From NCBI GenBank assembly GCA_016710465.1, contig JADJVS010000016.1:434001-498000 (forward strand): a stretch of 64,000 nt of DNA, written 5' to 3'. How positions within the stretch are numbered: position 1 is the first letter of the stretch; every line of letters starts with the position of its first letter. Origin of the DNA: Sulfuritalea sp. GTDB lineage: Bacteria > Pseudomonadota > Gammaproteobacteria > Burkholderiales > Rhodocyclaceae. The notes under the pieces are model-generated. The model was not told the origin of the DNA and ran no database searches. It worked only from the letters and a program-made list of their open reading frames with translations. The translations under genes and the position numbers were made by a program. This document shows, piece after piece, positions 17,143-25,149 of this stretch.

Positions 17143-17584
17143 CCCCCGCACAATCCACAGCGGGGCTTTCGACCTGTTTCTCGGCCGCGCCGAGAATTGG
17201 ATCGCCCGTTGAATCCATCTGGAAGTACGCCCGACCCGGCATTCGGTGCAATCTGACGTTCGATTGCACCCGTCGTACCAGTGAAACCACAGCAAGCCCA
17301 GGCATGACGCTGGAACCCCTGTTGTTCCGGATTCAACGGACGCCATCGTAGAAAGCATCCGTGTCTCTGCGCGCTCGAAATGTGACCTTTTTGGGCGCAT
17401 TTCAAAATCCGCAACCACAGGGCGCGCCATAGGATCAGGTGCTCTGGCGGTGCACTCGCGATATGCACTATCGCAATCCCAGGAATTACGTCCTGTCTCG
17501 GGGTGCCCTGCAGTGCTACTGCCAGGTCTCATGGCCCAATGTCGGGCATGACAGCCACTGAAGTGCTACGGGAGAGAACCTGAA
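17143..17584. other. Gene-free, inverted-repeat-rich region: candidate oriT and divergent promoter
   Basis: Several perfect inverted repeats lie here: GTGCAATC-N8-GATTGCAC (17246-17269), GGAAC-N7-GTTCC (17312-17328), GCGATA-N5-TATCGC (17458-17474) and GCAGT-N3-ACTGC (17510-17522). AGTGCTAC occurs twice, at 17512 and 17562. In SXT and IncA/C elements oriT lies next to mobI, so this position fits an origin of transfer. It must also hold promoters for the divergent mobI-like and PRTRC D genes. No nick site is identifiable by eye. Confidence 0.5.
17377..17403. promoter_or_regulatory. 27-bp quasi-palindromic operator candidate, copy 3
   Basis: The arms are GAAATG and CATTTC. The first 18 bases, GAAATGTGACCTTTTTGG, are identical to the copy at 49138, almost 32 kb away. 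It lies in the divergent region between the mobI-like and PRTRC D genes. Confidence 0.65.
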
Positions 17585-18559
17585 ATGAATGTGCTCGGAA
17601 TCGATATTGGCTATTCCAATCTCAAGCTGGCGTTTGGCAAGGCGGGCCAAAATCCACAAGTTCTGTTGCGCCCTGCCGGTGCGGCACCAGCAGACCGTTT
17701 GGGCGAGAAAATTTCCGGCAAGGCAGAAGATGACTTTCTGCGCGTGATGGTCAACGGCAACCCGTTCGTTGCAGGACTATCGCCGGACCGTGCCGAATTG
17801 TGGAGTCGCGAACTCCATGAGGACTACCCATCGACAGAGTCGTATCGCGCACTCTTCCATGCCGGATTGCTGCTTTCGGAACTCGATCAGGTAGATATGC
17901 TCGTCACTGGCCTACCCGTCAATCAGTACTTGAACCCGGACCTCCGCGAACGGCTTCAATCACAGATGCAGGGAGAACACCAGGTCACCCCGCGCCGACG
18001 GATCACCGTCCAACAAGTCAAAGTGGTGCCGCAGCCGGTCGGAGGATTTGTCGATCATGTCTGGAACTTGACTGACGCCTCCGAGTTTGAAGAGTCGCGA
18101 GTCCTGGTGGTCGATCCAGGTTTCTTCTCAGTTGACTGGGTGCTGATCAGCCATGGAGAGCTGCGTCGCCAATCCTGCGGCACCAGCCTCGAAGCATCTT
18201 CCGTCATCCTGGATGAAGCAGCGAAGCTGGTCGCCAATGACTTCGGGGGAAACATCGGACGCGAGCGGCTTGAAAACGCCATCAGGCAAAATCAGACTGA
18301 GGTTCGATTGTTTGGAGAGCGAATCGATTTCGCCTCCTACCTCAAAAAAGCTGCCGACAAAGTGGGGCCGATTGTGGCCACACGGCTAAGAGAATCTCTG
18401 CGCAAAGAAAATGCCGGAGCCGACATCGTACTGTTGGTTGGTGGCGGCGCAGGATTCTTTGAGCCATCGGTGAAAGAAGCTTTTCCGAACCTCAAGGTCT
18501 CCACATCCGATCTGCCGGTCTTTGCCAATGCTCGCGGTTTCTGGCGGATAGGAGCTTGA
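17585..18559 (+). CDS. PRTRC system protein D, actin-like ATPase (StbA/ParM family)
   Basis: This is an actin-fold ATPase related to ParM/StbA plasmid segregation filaments. It has the phosphate-1 loop LGIDIGYSNLKLAFGK at the N-terminus, the second phosphate loop VLVVDPGFFSVDWVL near residue 175, and the adenosine motif IVLLVGGGAGFFEP near residue 285. It corresponds to protein D of PRTRC cassettes. A GGGAGAG lies upstream of the ATG. The rest of the cassette (ThiF, A, B, F, C, E, ParB) is on the other strand at 55717-61731, with about 37 kb of mostly defence cargo between. A small gene follows 1 bp after the stop and may encode its adaptor. Confidence 0.85.
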   Translation: MNVLGIDIGYSNLKLAFGKAGQNPQVLLRPAGAAPADRLGEKISGKAEDDFLRVMVNGNPFVAGLSPDRAELWSRELHEDYPSTESYRALFHAGLLLSELDQVDMLVTGLPVNQYLNPDLRERLQSQMQGEHQVTPRRRITVQQVKVVPQPVGGFVDHVWNLTDASEFEESRVLVVDPGFFSVDWVLISHGELRRQSCGTSLEASSVILDEAAKLVANDFGGNIGRERLENAIRQNQTEVRLFGERIDFASYLKKAADKVGPIVATRLRESLRKENAGADIVLLVGGGAGFFEPSVKEAFPNLKVSTSDLPVFANARGFWRIGA

Positions 18560-18560
18560 G

Positions 18561-18809
18561 ATGTCCTCGATCAGGGTCGTCGTCAAAATCCCGACCAGTA
18601 TTTACCCGGAACTTGTTGCAGATCTATCGAATGTTCAGCTCCGAGACCGGGCCGAGCGACTTCGGATACTGGCTTTGCTTGGTCTCAGAGATGTACAAAG
18701 ACTGCCGCCACCGTCGGTCCGAGAATCTCCAGCAGCTGAAGACATGTCAAAACCGGATCAAAGGGCAACGGCGACCAAGCTGATACAGCGACTCAAGGGC
18801 AGTTTGTAA
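18561..18809 (+). CDS. Small protein after the ParM-like gene, possible ParR-type adaptor
   Basis: This 82-residue protein begins SSIRVVVKIPTSIYPELVADL and continues RLRILALLGL, a strand-then-helices pattern seen in ribbon-helix-helix adaptors. It starts 1 bp after the ParM-like stop, with AGGAG upstream. ParM systems usually carry a DNA-binding partner immediately downstream, so an adaptor role is a reasonable inference, but I cannot match a specific family. Confidence 0.6.
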   Translation: MSSIRVVVKIPTSIYPELVADLSNVQLRDRAERLRILALLGLRDVQRLPPPSVRESPAAEDMSKPDQRATATKLIQRLKGSL

Positions 18810-18840
18810 TTTGCCGCTCTGGTATCGACTGATGCCCTGA

Positions 18841-19374
18841 TCATCCTCTGCTGCTTAACTCGCAGTATGGGCAAGATCTGGCGTGGAATTCATTTATGTC
18901 GAAGATATAGTAGGTCTGGCAGCGACCGCATCTCCGCCACTCGACGATCTTGGCACGAACATCTCGCACGGCGAAATAGGCGGCATTGATATCGAGTTCC
19001 CGATGCGCAATCCGCAGATGCATCTCCCTCGCCCGTAACAGCATCGCTGCAGAAACCCTGCTGTCATCAGCACCACCAAGGCGTTGATATACTGCTGCGA
19101 AACTCGCCAGCTCTGCCGCCGAGAGGGCATCGACTATGAAAGGTCGAACCGACTCAGGGAGCCTCCCGTTTGGAGGGCTTTCGGCATGAATCACACGCCA
19201 GCGAAGCCGGAGTGGCTTGATATGAATCTGGGTCAGATGATTCACGATCGGTAGCCTGAGCTTCAGCCTGACCAGCTCATGGGCTATCCGATGATTTTCC
19301 AACTCCTCAGGGGAAAGTAGCGCCGCCACGACTATTGCCTGCCAGCGTTGCCTCGGCGTATGTACTTCGAGCAT
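18841..19374 (-). CDS. FlhC-like transcriptional activator (SetC/AcaC-type)
   Basis: The protein resembles FlhC, half of the FlhD4C2 activator. The segment ELVRLKLRLPIVNHLTQIHI followed by AESPPNGRLPESVRPF matches the FlhC pattern of a helix then SPPpkGxLP. The C-terminal RRCGRC and CPYC pairs match the FlhC zinc site. SXT (SetCD) and IncA/C (AcaCD) elements use FlhDC homologues to switch on conjugation. The gene overlaps the FlhD-like gene; I take the ATG at 19374, but a GTG at 19336 or the ATG at 19470 are possible. It lies just downstream of the FlhD-like gene, as in those elements. Confidence 0.72.
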   Translation of the reverse strand: MLEVHTPRQRWQAIVVAALLSPEELENHRIAHELVRLKLRLPIVNHLTQIHIKPLRLRWRVIHAESPPNGRLPESVRPFIVDALSAAELASFAAVYQRLGGADDSRVSAAMLLRAREMHLRIAHRELDINAAYFAVRDVRAKIVEWRRCGRCQTYYIFDINEFHARSCPYCELSSRG

Positions 19375-19609
19375 CTCGTGGCAGTTGCAATAACCGGCTG
19401 AATACCGAATCGGAAAACCGCAAGGTATAGAGCGAGACACCAACAGTCTCTGCCAACTCTTCGATCTCATCCATATCCAGGGTGGCGATCTTGTCGATGA
19501 CGGGCTTTGATAGACCTGTCATCAATTCGGCAGCATCGCTGTCGTTGGCCATTTGACGGGTCAGAAGAAGAAGCTGCCGGTTAATTTTGAGTATGTCGCG
19601 CTGTTCCAT
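19307..19609 (-). CDS. FlhD-like transcriptional activator (SetD/AcaD-type)
   Basis: This 100-residue protein has the FlhD pattern: an N-terminal EQRDILKINRQLLLLTRQMA helix, a middle AAELMTGLSKPVIDKIATLD segment, then ELAETVGVSLYTLRFSDSVF. The last part parallels the KLAETNQLVCHFRF region of FlhD. It would partner the FlhC-like protein encoded immediately downstream. The gene is transcribed divergently from the repressor across an 81-bp spacer, which suggests direct control of the activators by the repressor. The assignment is by eye and should be checked with a profile search. Confidence 0.7.
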   Translation of the reverse strand: MEQRDILKINRQLLLLTRQMANDSDAAELMTGLSKPVIDKIATLDMDEIEELAETVGVSLYTLRFSDSVFSRLLQLPRDARSTYAEATLAGNSRGGATFP

Positions 19610-19690
19610 AATAAAAATTCCAATGAATGGTCACGAGTGCGCATTTTATATTACAATAATCACCAATGTAACCACTGCGCGGAATAATTT
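19610..19690. promoter_or_regulatory. Divergent control region between activator genes and repressor
   Basis: This AT-rich 81-bp spacer contains the perfect inverted repeat TTACA-N11-TGTAA (19651-19671). Promoters for both the FlhD-like gene and the repressor must lie here or overlap it. The repeat is a candidate operator for the repressor. A related palindrome, TAATATGTTATTA, lies past the repressor gene at 20358-20370. Confidence 0.6.
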
Positions 19691-20332
19691 ATGACTACTA
19701 TGGAAGCGACATTCCTTGGGCAAAACCCAGTCGCGGAGATTCTGGAAGCGCTAATGGACAAGCAAAGCCTGAATCAGACTGACCTAGCGCATCGTTCCGG
19801 AGTCTCCCAGCCTGCGATCAATCGCATCCTCAAGGAGCGCAGCAAGGCCAAGAAACCTCGCCGCGAGACTTTGGAGAAAATTGGCGGCGTGCTGGGCGTC
19901 ACACCCGAGCAACTCACTGGGCAGGATCCCATTTCAGTCCGTTTGTTCGACAAGGGTGCCGTACCCATCGGACGCTGGGACATGCTGACCCATACCCCGC
20001 ACATGGGGGAGATTTCACCCGGCCGAGCATTGATCTGCCCCGTTCCCCACAGCGACATGAGCTTTGCCCTGCCGGTCATCGGGGAGGCCATGGTCGGCGA
20101 TGACGGCTATCGGGAGGGCGATCTGATATTTATTGATCCCGTCGTGAAGCCGGCTCATGGTCGCGATGTTGTTGCGGTCAGCCCAAAGGCCGGGCTACTC
20201 AGGCGATACATCGAGACGCCGGAGGGTCAGTTTCTGAAAGCACTGAACCCAAGCTGGCCAAACCCCATCCTGCCACTGACTTCCGACATCATTGTGATGG
20301 GAACGGTCATCTTCTCTGGCCGTATCCGCTAA
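19691..20332 (+). CDS. XRE-family repressor with inactive LexA/CI-type peptidase fold
   Basis: This 213-residue protein has an N-terminal HTH (LNQTDLAHRSGVSQPAINRI, residues 27-46) and a C-terminal S24 peptidase-like domain. In LexA/CI relatives the catalytic serine sits in a GDSM/GESM motif and the lysine in a later (T/L)-L-K-R segment. Here those read VIGEAMVGDD (Ala133) and LLRRYIE (Arg171), so both catalytic residues appear lost. It is the positional equivalent of SetR in SXT elements, next to the FlhDC-like activators, but should not be cleaved in the SOS response. Induction must then work by another signal. The repressor role itself is inferred from fold and context. Confidence 0.85.
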   Translation: MTTMEATFLGQNPVAEILEALMDKQSLNQTDLAHRSGVSQPAINRILKERSKAKKPRRETLEKIGGVLGVTPEQLTGQDPISVRLFDKGAVPIGRWDMLTHTPHMGEISPGRALICPVPHSDMSFALPVIGEAMVGDDGYREGDLIFIDPVVKPAHGRDVVAVSPKAGLLRRYIETPEGQFLKALNPSWPNPILPLTSDIIVMGTVIFSGRIR

Positions 20333-20722
20333 TCATTACGATGACGCACGCCATATGTAATATGTTATTACTTTCACACCATATCCGATAACGATCTGGC
20401 TCAATGGTCAGATTCCCCCTTACCCCCGAAGGTAGTGGCCTCGGGTTCCTCAAATTGTAGGCCGTGTTCAGTCAATGCCGATCAAGGCGACGGCACAGTA
20501 ATTTATCCGTTGCAAATCTCAGGGGTCGTCGCGCTGGAATGGATTTGCACGCTGTAACCCGACTGAATCGCCATGATCGTCGAGGCCGGAGTCAGCACGG
20601 TAAATGATTCAGTGACAGACGAGATCGCCAGGGCGCCGCCATAGCCTTCAAATGACTACGTCCGAACGGTGGTGCCTCGACCGGCTCAAATGTGCCTCGG
20701 AACCTGGGGCGATTCACTCTAG
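20333..20722. other. Gene-free spacer between repressor and first defence operon
   Basis: About 390 bp without a credible coding frame. It holds the palindrome TAATATGTTATTA at 20358-20370 near the repressor stop. I see no insertion-sequence ends or terminator with a T-run. It marks the boundary where backbone gives way to cargo. Confidence 0.6.
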
Positions 20723-21541
20723 CTATGGAAAGAACTTATATGTGGACACGCTGGCTCCTGTTGCAACGGTCTTCAAGGACTGCCCACCACCGTAGGAGGT
20801 TGAGAAGTACTTCTGTGCGTGGGCGGTGAACAGCTTGGTAGCTTCGGGTGCGGGATGATCGTACTGATTGTCGACGCCCGCACTGATTAGGACAGTGTGC
20901 GGGGTAATCAAGCGCATCGCTGCGTCGGATACTCCATTTCGTGAACCATGGTGCGGAGCTGCCAAGACGTGCGAAGCGATAGCGCTGCCAAAGATGCGAA
21001 CAATCGACTGCCATCGATCACTCTCCGTGTCACCTGTGACGAGGTACGTGGCACCCGTGGTCCGTTCTTTGATCTTGCAAACGAGAGAACAATTGTTCGA
21101 CGAGTTCATGTCGTCCGAGTGAGGCGAGAACGCCTCAATCTGAAAGTCATCGGAGAGCTTGTTGTAGAAGCGCGCATCGTTCTTATCGAGAGCGACCGAG
21201 TAGCGAGCAAAGACCTTCTGCTTCTCGAAGGTCTTGATCGCTGCAAAGCAAGCATCTGCAACGCGCGTATCCTTGAAGTACTTCGGATACATGATCCAGT
21301 TCGGACGGTACTTGTTGAGAATAATCTTAATTCCGACTTCATTGAAGTGGTCCGCATCGAACCCAGTCACAATGAGACCAACAAGATGTTTTCCTTGGAG
21401 AATCGCTGCCAGTGCGCCTTTCACGTTGACGATATCGGCCGTCGGATTGAGCGGGACGTAGGAGTCGATGATGATGGCTTGGGTATTGCCGGTGACAACC
21501 ACAAACTGGCCTTGGCCGACATTTAGTGTATAGATGTTCAT
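20723..21541 (-). CDS. Metallo-beta-lactamase-fold hydrolase, ComEC/Rec2-like (272 aa)
   Basis: This is a metal-dependent hydrolase of the soluble ComEC/Rec2-like class. It starts MNIYTLNVGQGQFVVVTG, the usual nVGQGd strand. It shows a degenerate first metal motif, GFDADHFNEVG, where HxDxDH is expected; the Asp-His pair remains but the leading histidine is missing. YLVTGDTES, VLAAPHHGSRNG and a late DHPAPEA follow. The gene is separated from the patatin gene by 159 bp containing a stem-loop, so it may be transcribed separately from the three-gene block upstream. The substrate is unknown. Confidence 0.8.
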   Translation of the reverse strand: MNIYTLNVGQGQFVVVTGNTQAIIIDSYVPLNPTADIVNVKGALAAILQGKHLVGLIVTGFDADHFNEVGIKIILNKYRPNWIMYPKYFKDTRVADACFAAIKTFEKQKVFARYSVALDKNDARFYNKLSDDFQIEAFSPHSDDMNSSNNCSLVCKIKERTTGATYLVTGDTESDRWQSIVRIFGSAIASHVLAAPHHGSRNGVSDAAMRLITPHTVLISAGVDNQYDHPAPEATKLFTAHAQKYFSTSYGGGQSLKTVATGASVSTYKFFP

Positions 21542-21599
21542 GCGCGCCCTTTATTGGTCGTGTTGTAAGGCCTCGAGGTTGTCGAAAAGGGCCCTTGAC

Positions 21600-21618
21600 G
21601 GGGTGCGGATAGCACCCC
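21600..21618 (-). terminator. Stem-loop between patatin gene and downstream MBL gene
   Basis: The perfect stem GGGGTGC-N5-GCACCCC lies about 80 bp beyond the patatin stop. On the - strand it is followed by GTCAAGGGCCCTTTT, a second short palindrome with a modest T-run. It could attenuate transcription into the last MBL gene. Confidence 0.4.
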
Positions 21619-21700
21619 TCTTGAGTCCTCCGAGCAGGCCAAAGGCCGAAGCTAACTTCACCCTACGGGCCCCACGGATCCTCGCCATACACATCGTCGC

Positions 21701-22870
21701 TTAAAGCTCAGGTGCATAGGTTTCCACAAGGCAGCGGGTTAGTTGCTCGCCTCGTTTGCTGATCCTATCGATATTCCCCTTTGACATTGGGTTGAAATTC
21801 GTCGGGTATTCGACAACTTGGTCACGACTGACCAGGTCGGCAGGCCGGACGGGCAGCGCACCATCCCGCTGGCCGAGATACGGCATCAGAAACCCCTGAA
21901 TCTCCCCACTCGCCGACATCCGGTGAAGCATATTTTGAGTCATCGTCTGCGTCCTCCGGTGGATTGTGATGACCGTCGCCAGCATCCGCGACATCCAGAA
22001 TGTCGGCCGCCTTGCTCCGGATGGCATGCCCTGACCAGCATCACACGCAATGATGAAGTCCACTGGGAACGCATTCGTACTGAACTCGCTGGTGCGCCCT
22101 GGCAACATGCAAGAGACACCGAGATTGTCGTAAACACCCCCGTCCGTGATGATGACGCGATGCTTCGTTTCTATACCGTTGTTGCTGAATGTCTGGTAGT
22201 GGTCAAGCGCGGGCAGGAACGCAGGGAATGCCGCGGAAGCGGCGACCGCGGTGGCGACGCGCGGGGTCTCCGTCAGCCTACCGAACCGCCAACATCCGCT
22301 CTCGACGGAGCCATAGCGGAATGCCGTCTCGGTACGAAGTTCGGCCGCATTAATGACAACCGAGATATCCCTGCGCCTGACAGCATCCATGCGCTGGTCG
22401 CCAAAGTAGCGACGAACGAGGTGACGCTCGAAAGCCGTCGTGAAGCTCGCAAACCGTGGGGCAAAGTCAAGGATTTGCTCGGCGATCGGTCCTAGCCACT
22501 TGGGCTGTAGCTTCACGAGGCTCAGCAACCATCCCATAAGTTGGAGAGTCCGCGCCAGAATGGCTGCCGTGCCGGCGAGGACCGTGGCGACCACGATCTT
22601 TGGCAGTTCGAACGACAAGAACGTCTCGCGTGCAATTCCCCACACCATGCCGCGCGAGAGCGCCGTCTCTACGCGACACGCAAATGCTTCGAACGGTTCA
22701 TCGTTGTAGGCGTAGAGCGCCGCGATGACACTGCCGCCTGAGACTCCCGAAAGCACCGCGACTTTGTCGAGAATTCCGCGGTCGTGAAGCGCGCGCAGGC
22801 AGCCCAGGTGAAAAGCGATAGCCCGAGAACCGCCACCCGAGAGGGCCAGGCCGATTTTCGGGAGACTCAT
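21701..22870 (-). CDS. Patatin-like phospholipase (possible CapV-type effector)
   Basis: This is a predicted membrane-attacking phospholipase of 389 residues. All catalytic elements are present: the oxyanion loop LALSGGGSRAIAFHLG at residues 8-23, the nucleophile elbow GVSGGSV, and the aspartate motif ITDGGVYDNLG. A hydrophobic segment (VVATVLAGTAAILARTLQLMG) suggests membrane association. The start codon overlaps the stop of the E2-E1-JAB gene by 4 bp (ATGA), so they are translated together. In CBASS operons such patatins are the cell-killing effectors activated by a cyclic nucleotide, but no CD-NTase gene is present here, so the activating signal is unknown. Confidence 0.85.
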   Translation of the reverse strand: MSLPKIGLALSGGGSRAIAFHLGCLRALHDRGILDKVAVLSGVSGGSVIAALYAYNDEPFEAFACRVETALSRGMVWGIARETFLSFELPKIVVATVLAGTAAILARTLQLMGWLLSLVKLQPKWLGPIAEQILDFAPRFASFTTAFERHLVRRYFGDQRMDAVRRRDISVVINAAELRTETAFRYGSVESGCWRFGRLTETPRVATAVAASAAFPAFLPALDHYQTFSNNGIETKHRVIITDGGVYDNLGVSCMLPGRTSEFSTNAFPVDFIIACDAGQGMPSGARRPTFWMSRMLATVITIHRRTQTMTQNMLHRMSASGEIQGFLMPYLGQRDGALPVRPADLVSRDQVVEYPTNFNPMSKGNIDRISKRGEQLTRCLVETYAPEL

Positions 22871-25149
22871 TGTTGCCCCCCGTCCTCGTGCCGAGCAATG
22901 AGGACGAATTCGTTGCGCCGGTAGAGGTAGTAGTTCTCTTCGCGCCTCGTTGCGGCGTGCCCTACGATGAGCATGACCACCTGGCGCGGCGGAAACTCCT
23001 GGAAGTGGAGCAGATCCAGCATCGCGTGGAGGTCATCTTGGCTCGGCCGGCCACGACTGATGGGGTGCGTATGCCAGATGCCGATGAAGCGGCTCGATTT
23101 CCCACTCGCCGCCGATTTGAACGCGTTAAGTTCTTTCGTTCCAGCAGTCCCGCACAGGAACTGCGTTTCACTAGCGGTACTGTCCGGTGGCGGACCGCTG
23201 ACACTATCGACCCAGATCACCTGATGGGCGTCGTCAATTTCACCGAAGATGAGGCCGCCAGTTTCGATTTTGTCGGAACGCGTGCGTGCGATGCGCTTCA
23301 GTTCTGAGGTCATATCGAGCGCGGCAACATCCGAGCGCAGCACGGCGTAGCCATGCCTCTGCTCGCTATGACGAGCATATCCCTTGAACGTGTAGCTCAA
23401 GCGATGCCGCTTAATATCGTCCGCGCGCAACCACGATGCGGCAACGAGGTCCAGACTTGCCGCGTCGGGCGCAAGGCTTTCGATGCGAGACAGACCGATG
23501 TTCAAGAGGCCTGCTGCGTGGTGGTCGATGTCGGCCGCCGAGCCGATGAACGTCGGCGCCGAGCAGCCTGGCTCCGGCTGAAACACCTTCATCGTCTCGC
23601 GCTCCGGCCAGAACGCCTTAACCAGTGAGTGGCCAGCATGCTTTGCAAACGCCTCTAGTTTGGCCTGTCGCGCGATGTGGTGCGGACCCCCACTGTACTG
23701 AGGCATCTTCACCAGCACCGAGCCGTTTTCGGCCGCGGCGCTGACCGACATTGACAACATTGGAACCGGAAGGCTCTGTGCCTTCAATTCCACTTCGATG
23801 CGATGGATTGCGCTCGCTGACGCCGTGGCGTCGATGACCAAGTCCCATTCCGTGAAGTCGAAACGAGACAGCGCCTGATTAGCGAGGTTGCCCTTGTCCG
23901 CGGTCACCACGCATTCAAGGCCAATGGACTGCAAATGCGCTTGCAGCGCCATTGCCTTTGCGGAGCCGATGTCGCTGTCCGCGTAGCGCTGCCTGACGAG
24001 GACTCCGGGTTTCACTATGCCGTAGTCGACGAGGTGCAGTTTGGCGGCGTTAGAGCGCAGAACCATTTCGGCCACCGCCGATCCGAGTGCTCCGCAACCG
24101 AGGAGCAGGACCCGCTTCTCAGAGAGGGCGGCGAGGAGCGTTCCGCCGTCTCGCCGGTTGACGATCTCAGGCCGGTCTTCGAGGACGTCGCACCACCTGA
24201 CGTCTGCCTTAACCATCCACGTGGCTAGCTCGTCTCGCGCGGCTTCGTCCTTCCCCTTGCTCCGCACCATAGCGCGGAGCGTCTTCAGCGTGTCGGGACC
24301 AATCTCCCAAACGGTCAGGTGCGGCCTAAGCGGCTCGCCGGCCGCCTTGCGCCGCATCGGAGCGCCAAGGACGAAATATGCTGGCTCCTCCTCTGAGCCA
24401 GCCAGGGAGAAGAGCCTCAGGAGGGAATAAAGCAGGCCGAACGACAGCCCCGCGTTCTCGACGAGATTGATGAGGTCGTTTACCTTCGTCGGAAATTCGG
24501 TCGCGAGCGGCTTGTTGAACAGGACAGCGGCAGCAATCGGATGACCTGGGTCGGCATCGCCCCAATCATCCAGCTTGGTCCACCCGACGAGGTCGAAGCG
24601 GTCATCCCTGACGTTGCGCAAGTCCGCGCGCCCGATCCAAATCCCGTCGTCGGCAATTCCGGTATGCGTATTCGCTCTGACGACGAACGTGGTCGAGGAC
24701 GTCGTGTAGGCGACGGGCGGATGCAGAGGCGCGTCATCAGGATCCAGCTCGCCCTTTCCCGCAGCGCGCATCCACTGCTCTACCCGGTCAAAGAAGCCGA
24801 ACATGCCATCGGACGGGTCGTACTCCGTCTCGCCCGATTGATAGAGGCAGATCGAATTGCCCCACTGCACGTGCGGCGTTCCGATGAACCGCGTGTGCGT
24901 GAAATAGACGTCGGGCTTCTTGAACGGAAAGTCCGGATGAAGGTGCAGGCTTATCCGCTCACGGTCTCGAAATGCGAGGCCGTTTCCGGTTCGATAGTCC
25001 TTCGTTTCGAGCGATAGGCGGATCCAGATGTAGCTCTTCGATTTCGACTCGGCCGCTGGCTCGAGAACCTCGAGCGCGCCGTTCGAGTTGGCAACGATAT
25101 TGGCGAGCTGAAGAAGGGCGAGCTGATGACCTCGACTTAGTTCGGGCAT
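22867..25149 (-). CDS. E2-E1-JAB fusion protein (ubiquitin-like conjugation and deconjugation)
   Basis: One 760-residue chain carries three ubiquitin-system modules. Residues 1-150 look like an E2 fold, with LHLHPDFPFKKPDVYF and a candidate catalytic Cys101 in HVQWGNSICLYQ. Residues 345-570 are a ThiF/E1 domain, with the nucleotide loop LLLGCGALGS (351-357), the HLVDYGIVKPGVL strand and a candidate catalytic Cys529 in GCSAPTFIG. Residues 625-745 are a JAB/JAMM peptidase: E629 and HTHP(x6)SxxD (H693, H695, S703, D706). CBASS type II splits similar functions into Cap2 (E1-E2) and Cap3 (JAB). No ubiquitin-like modifier gene is evident. The gene overlaps both neighbours, so co-translation is likely. 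Confidence 0.88.
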   Translation of the reverse strand: MPELSRGHQLALLQLANIVANSNGALEVLEPAAESKSKSYIWIRLSLETKDYRTGNGLAFRDRERISLHLHPDFPFKKPDVYFTHTRFIGTPHVQWGNSICLYQSGETEYDPSDGMFGFFDRVEQWMRAAGKGELDPDDAPLHPPVAYTTSSTTFVVRANTHTGIADDGIWIGRADLRNVRDDRFDLVGWTKLDDWGDADPGHPIAAAVLFNKPLATEFPTKVNDLINLVENAGLSFGLLYSLLRLFSLAGSEEEPAYFVLGAPMRRKAAGEPLRPHLTVWEIGPDTLKTLRAMVRSKGKDEAARDELATWMVKADVRWCDVLEDRPEIVNRRDGGTLLAALSEKRVLLLGCGALGSAVAEMVLRSNAAKLHLVDYGIVKPGVLVRQRYADSDIGSAKAMALQAHLQSIGLECVVTADKGNLANQALSRFDFTEWDLVIDATASASAIHRIEVELKAQSLPVPMLSMSVSAAAENGSVLVKMPQYSGGPHHIARQAKLEAFAKHAGHSLVKAFWPERETMKVFQPEPGCSAPTFIGSAADIDHHAAGLLNIGLSRIESLAPDAASLDLVAASWLRADDIKRHRLSYTFKGYARHSEQRHGYAVLRSDVAALDMTSELKRIARTRSDKIETGGLIFGEIDDAHQVIWVDSVSGPPPDSTASETQFLCGTAGTKELNAFKSAASGKSSRFIGIWHTHPISRGRPSQDDLHAMLDLLHFQEFPPRQVVMLIVGHAATRREENYYLYRRNEFVLIARHEDGGQQ

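Noticed and set aside
20333..20722. Possible insertion-sequence remnant after the repressor gene.
   Set aside because: No terminal inverted repeats, target duplication or transposase fragment could be identified by eye.
11754..20722. Attachment site, tRNA target or integrase for an integrative element.
   Set aside because: No tRNA-like sequence, tyrosine or serine recombinase gene, or direct repeat flanking the backbone was found in the window.
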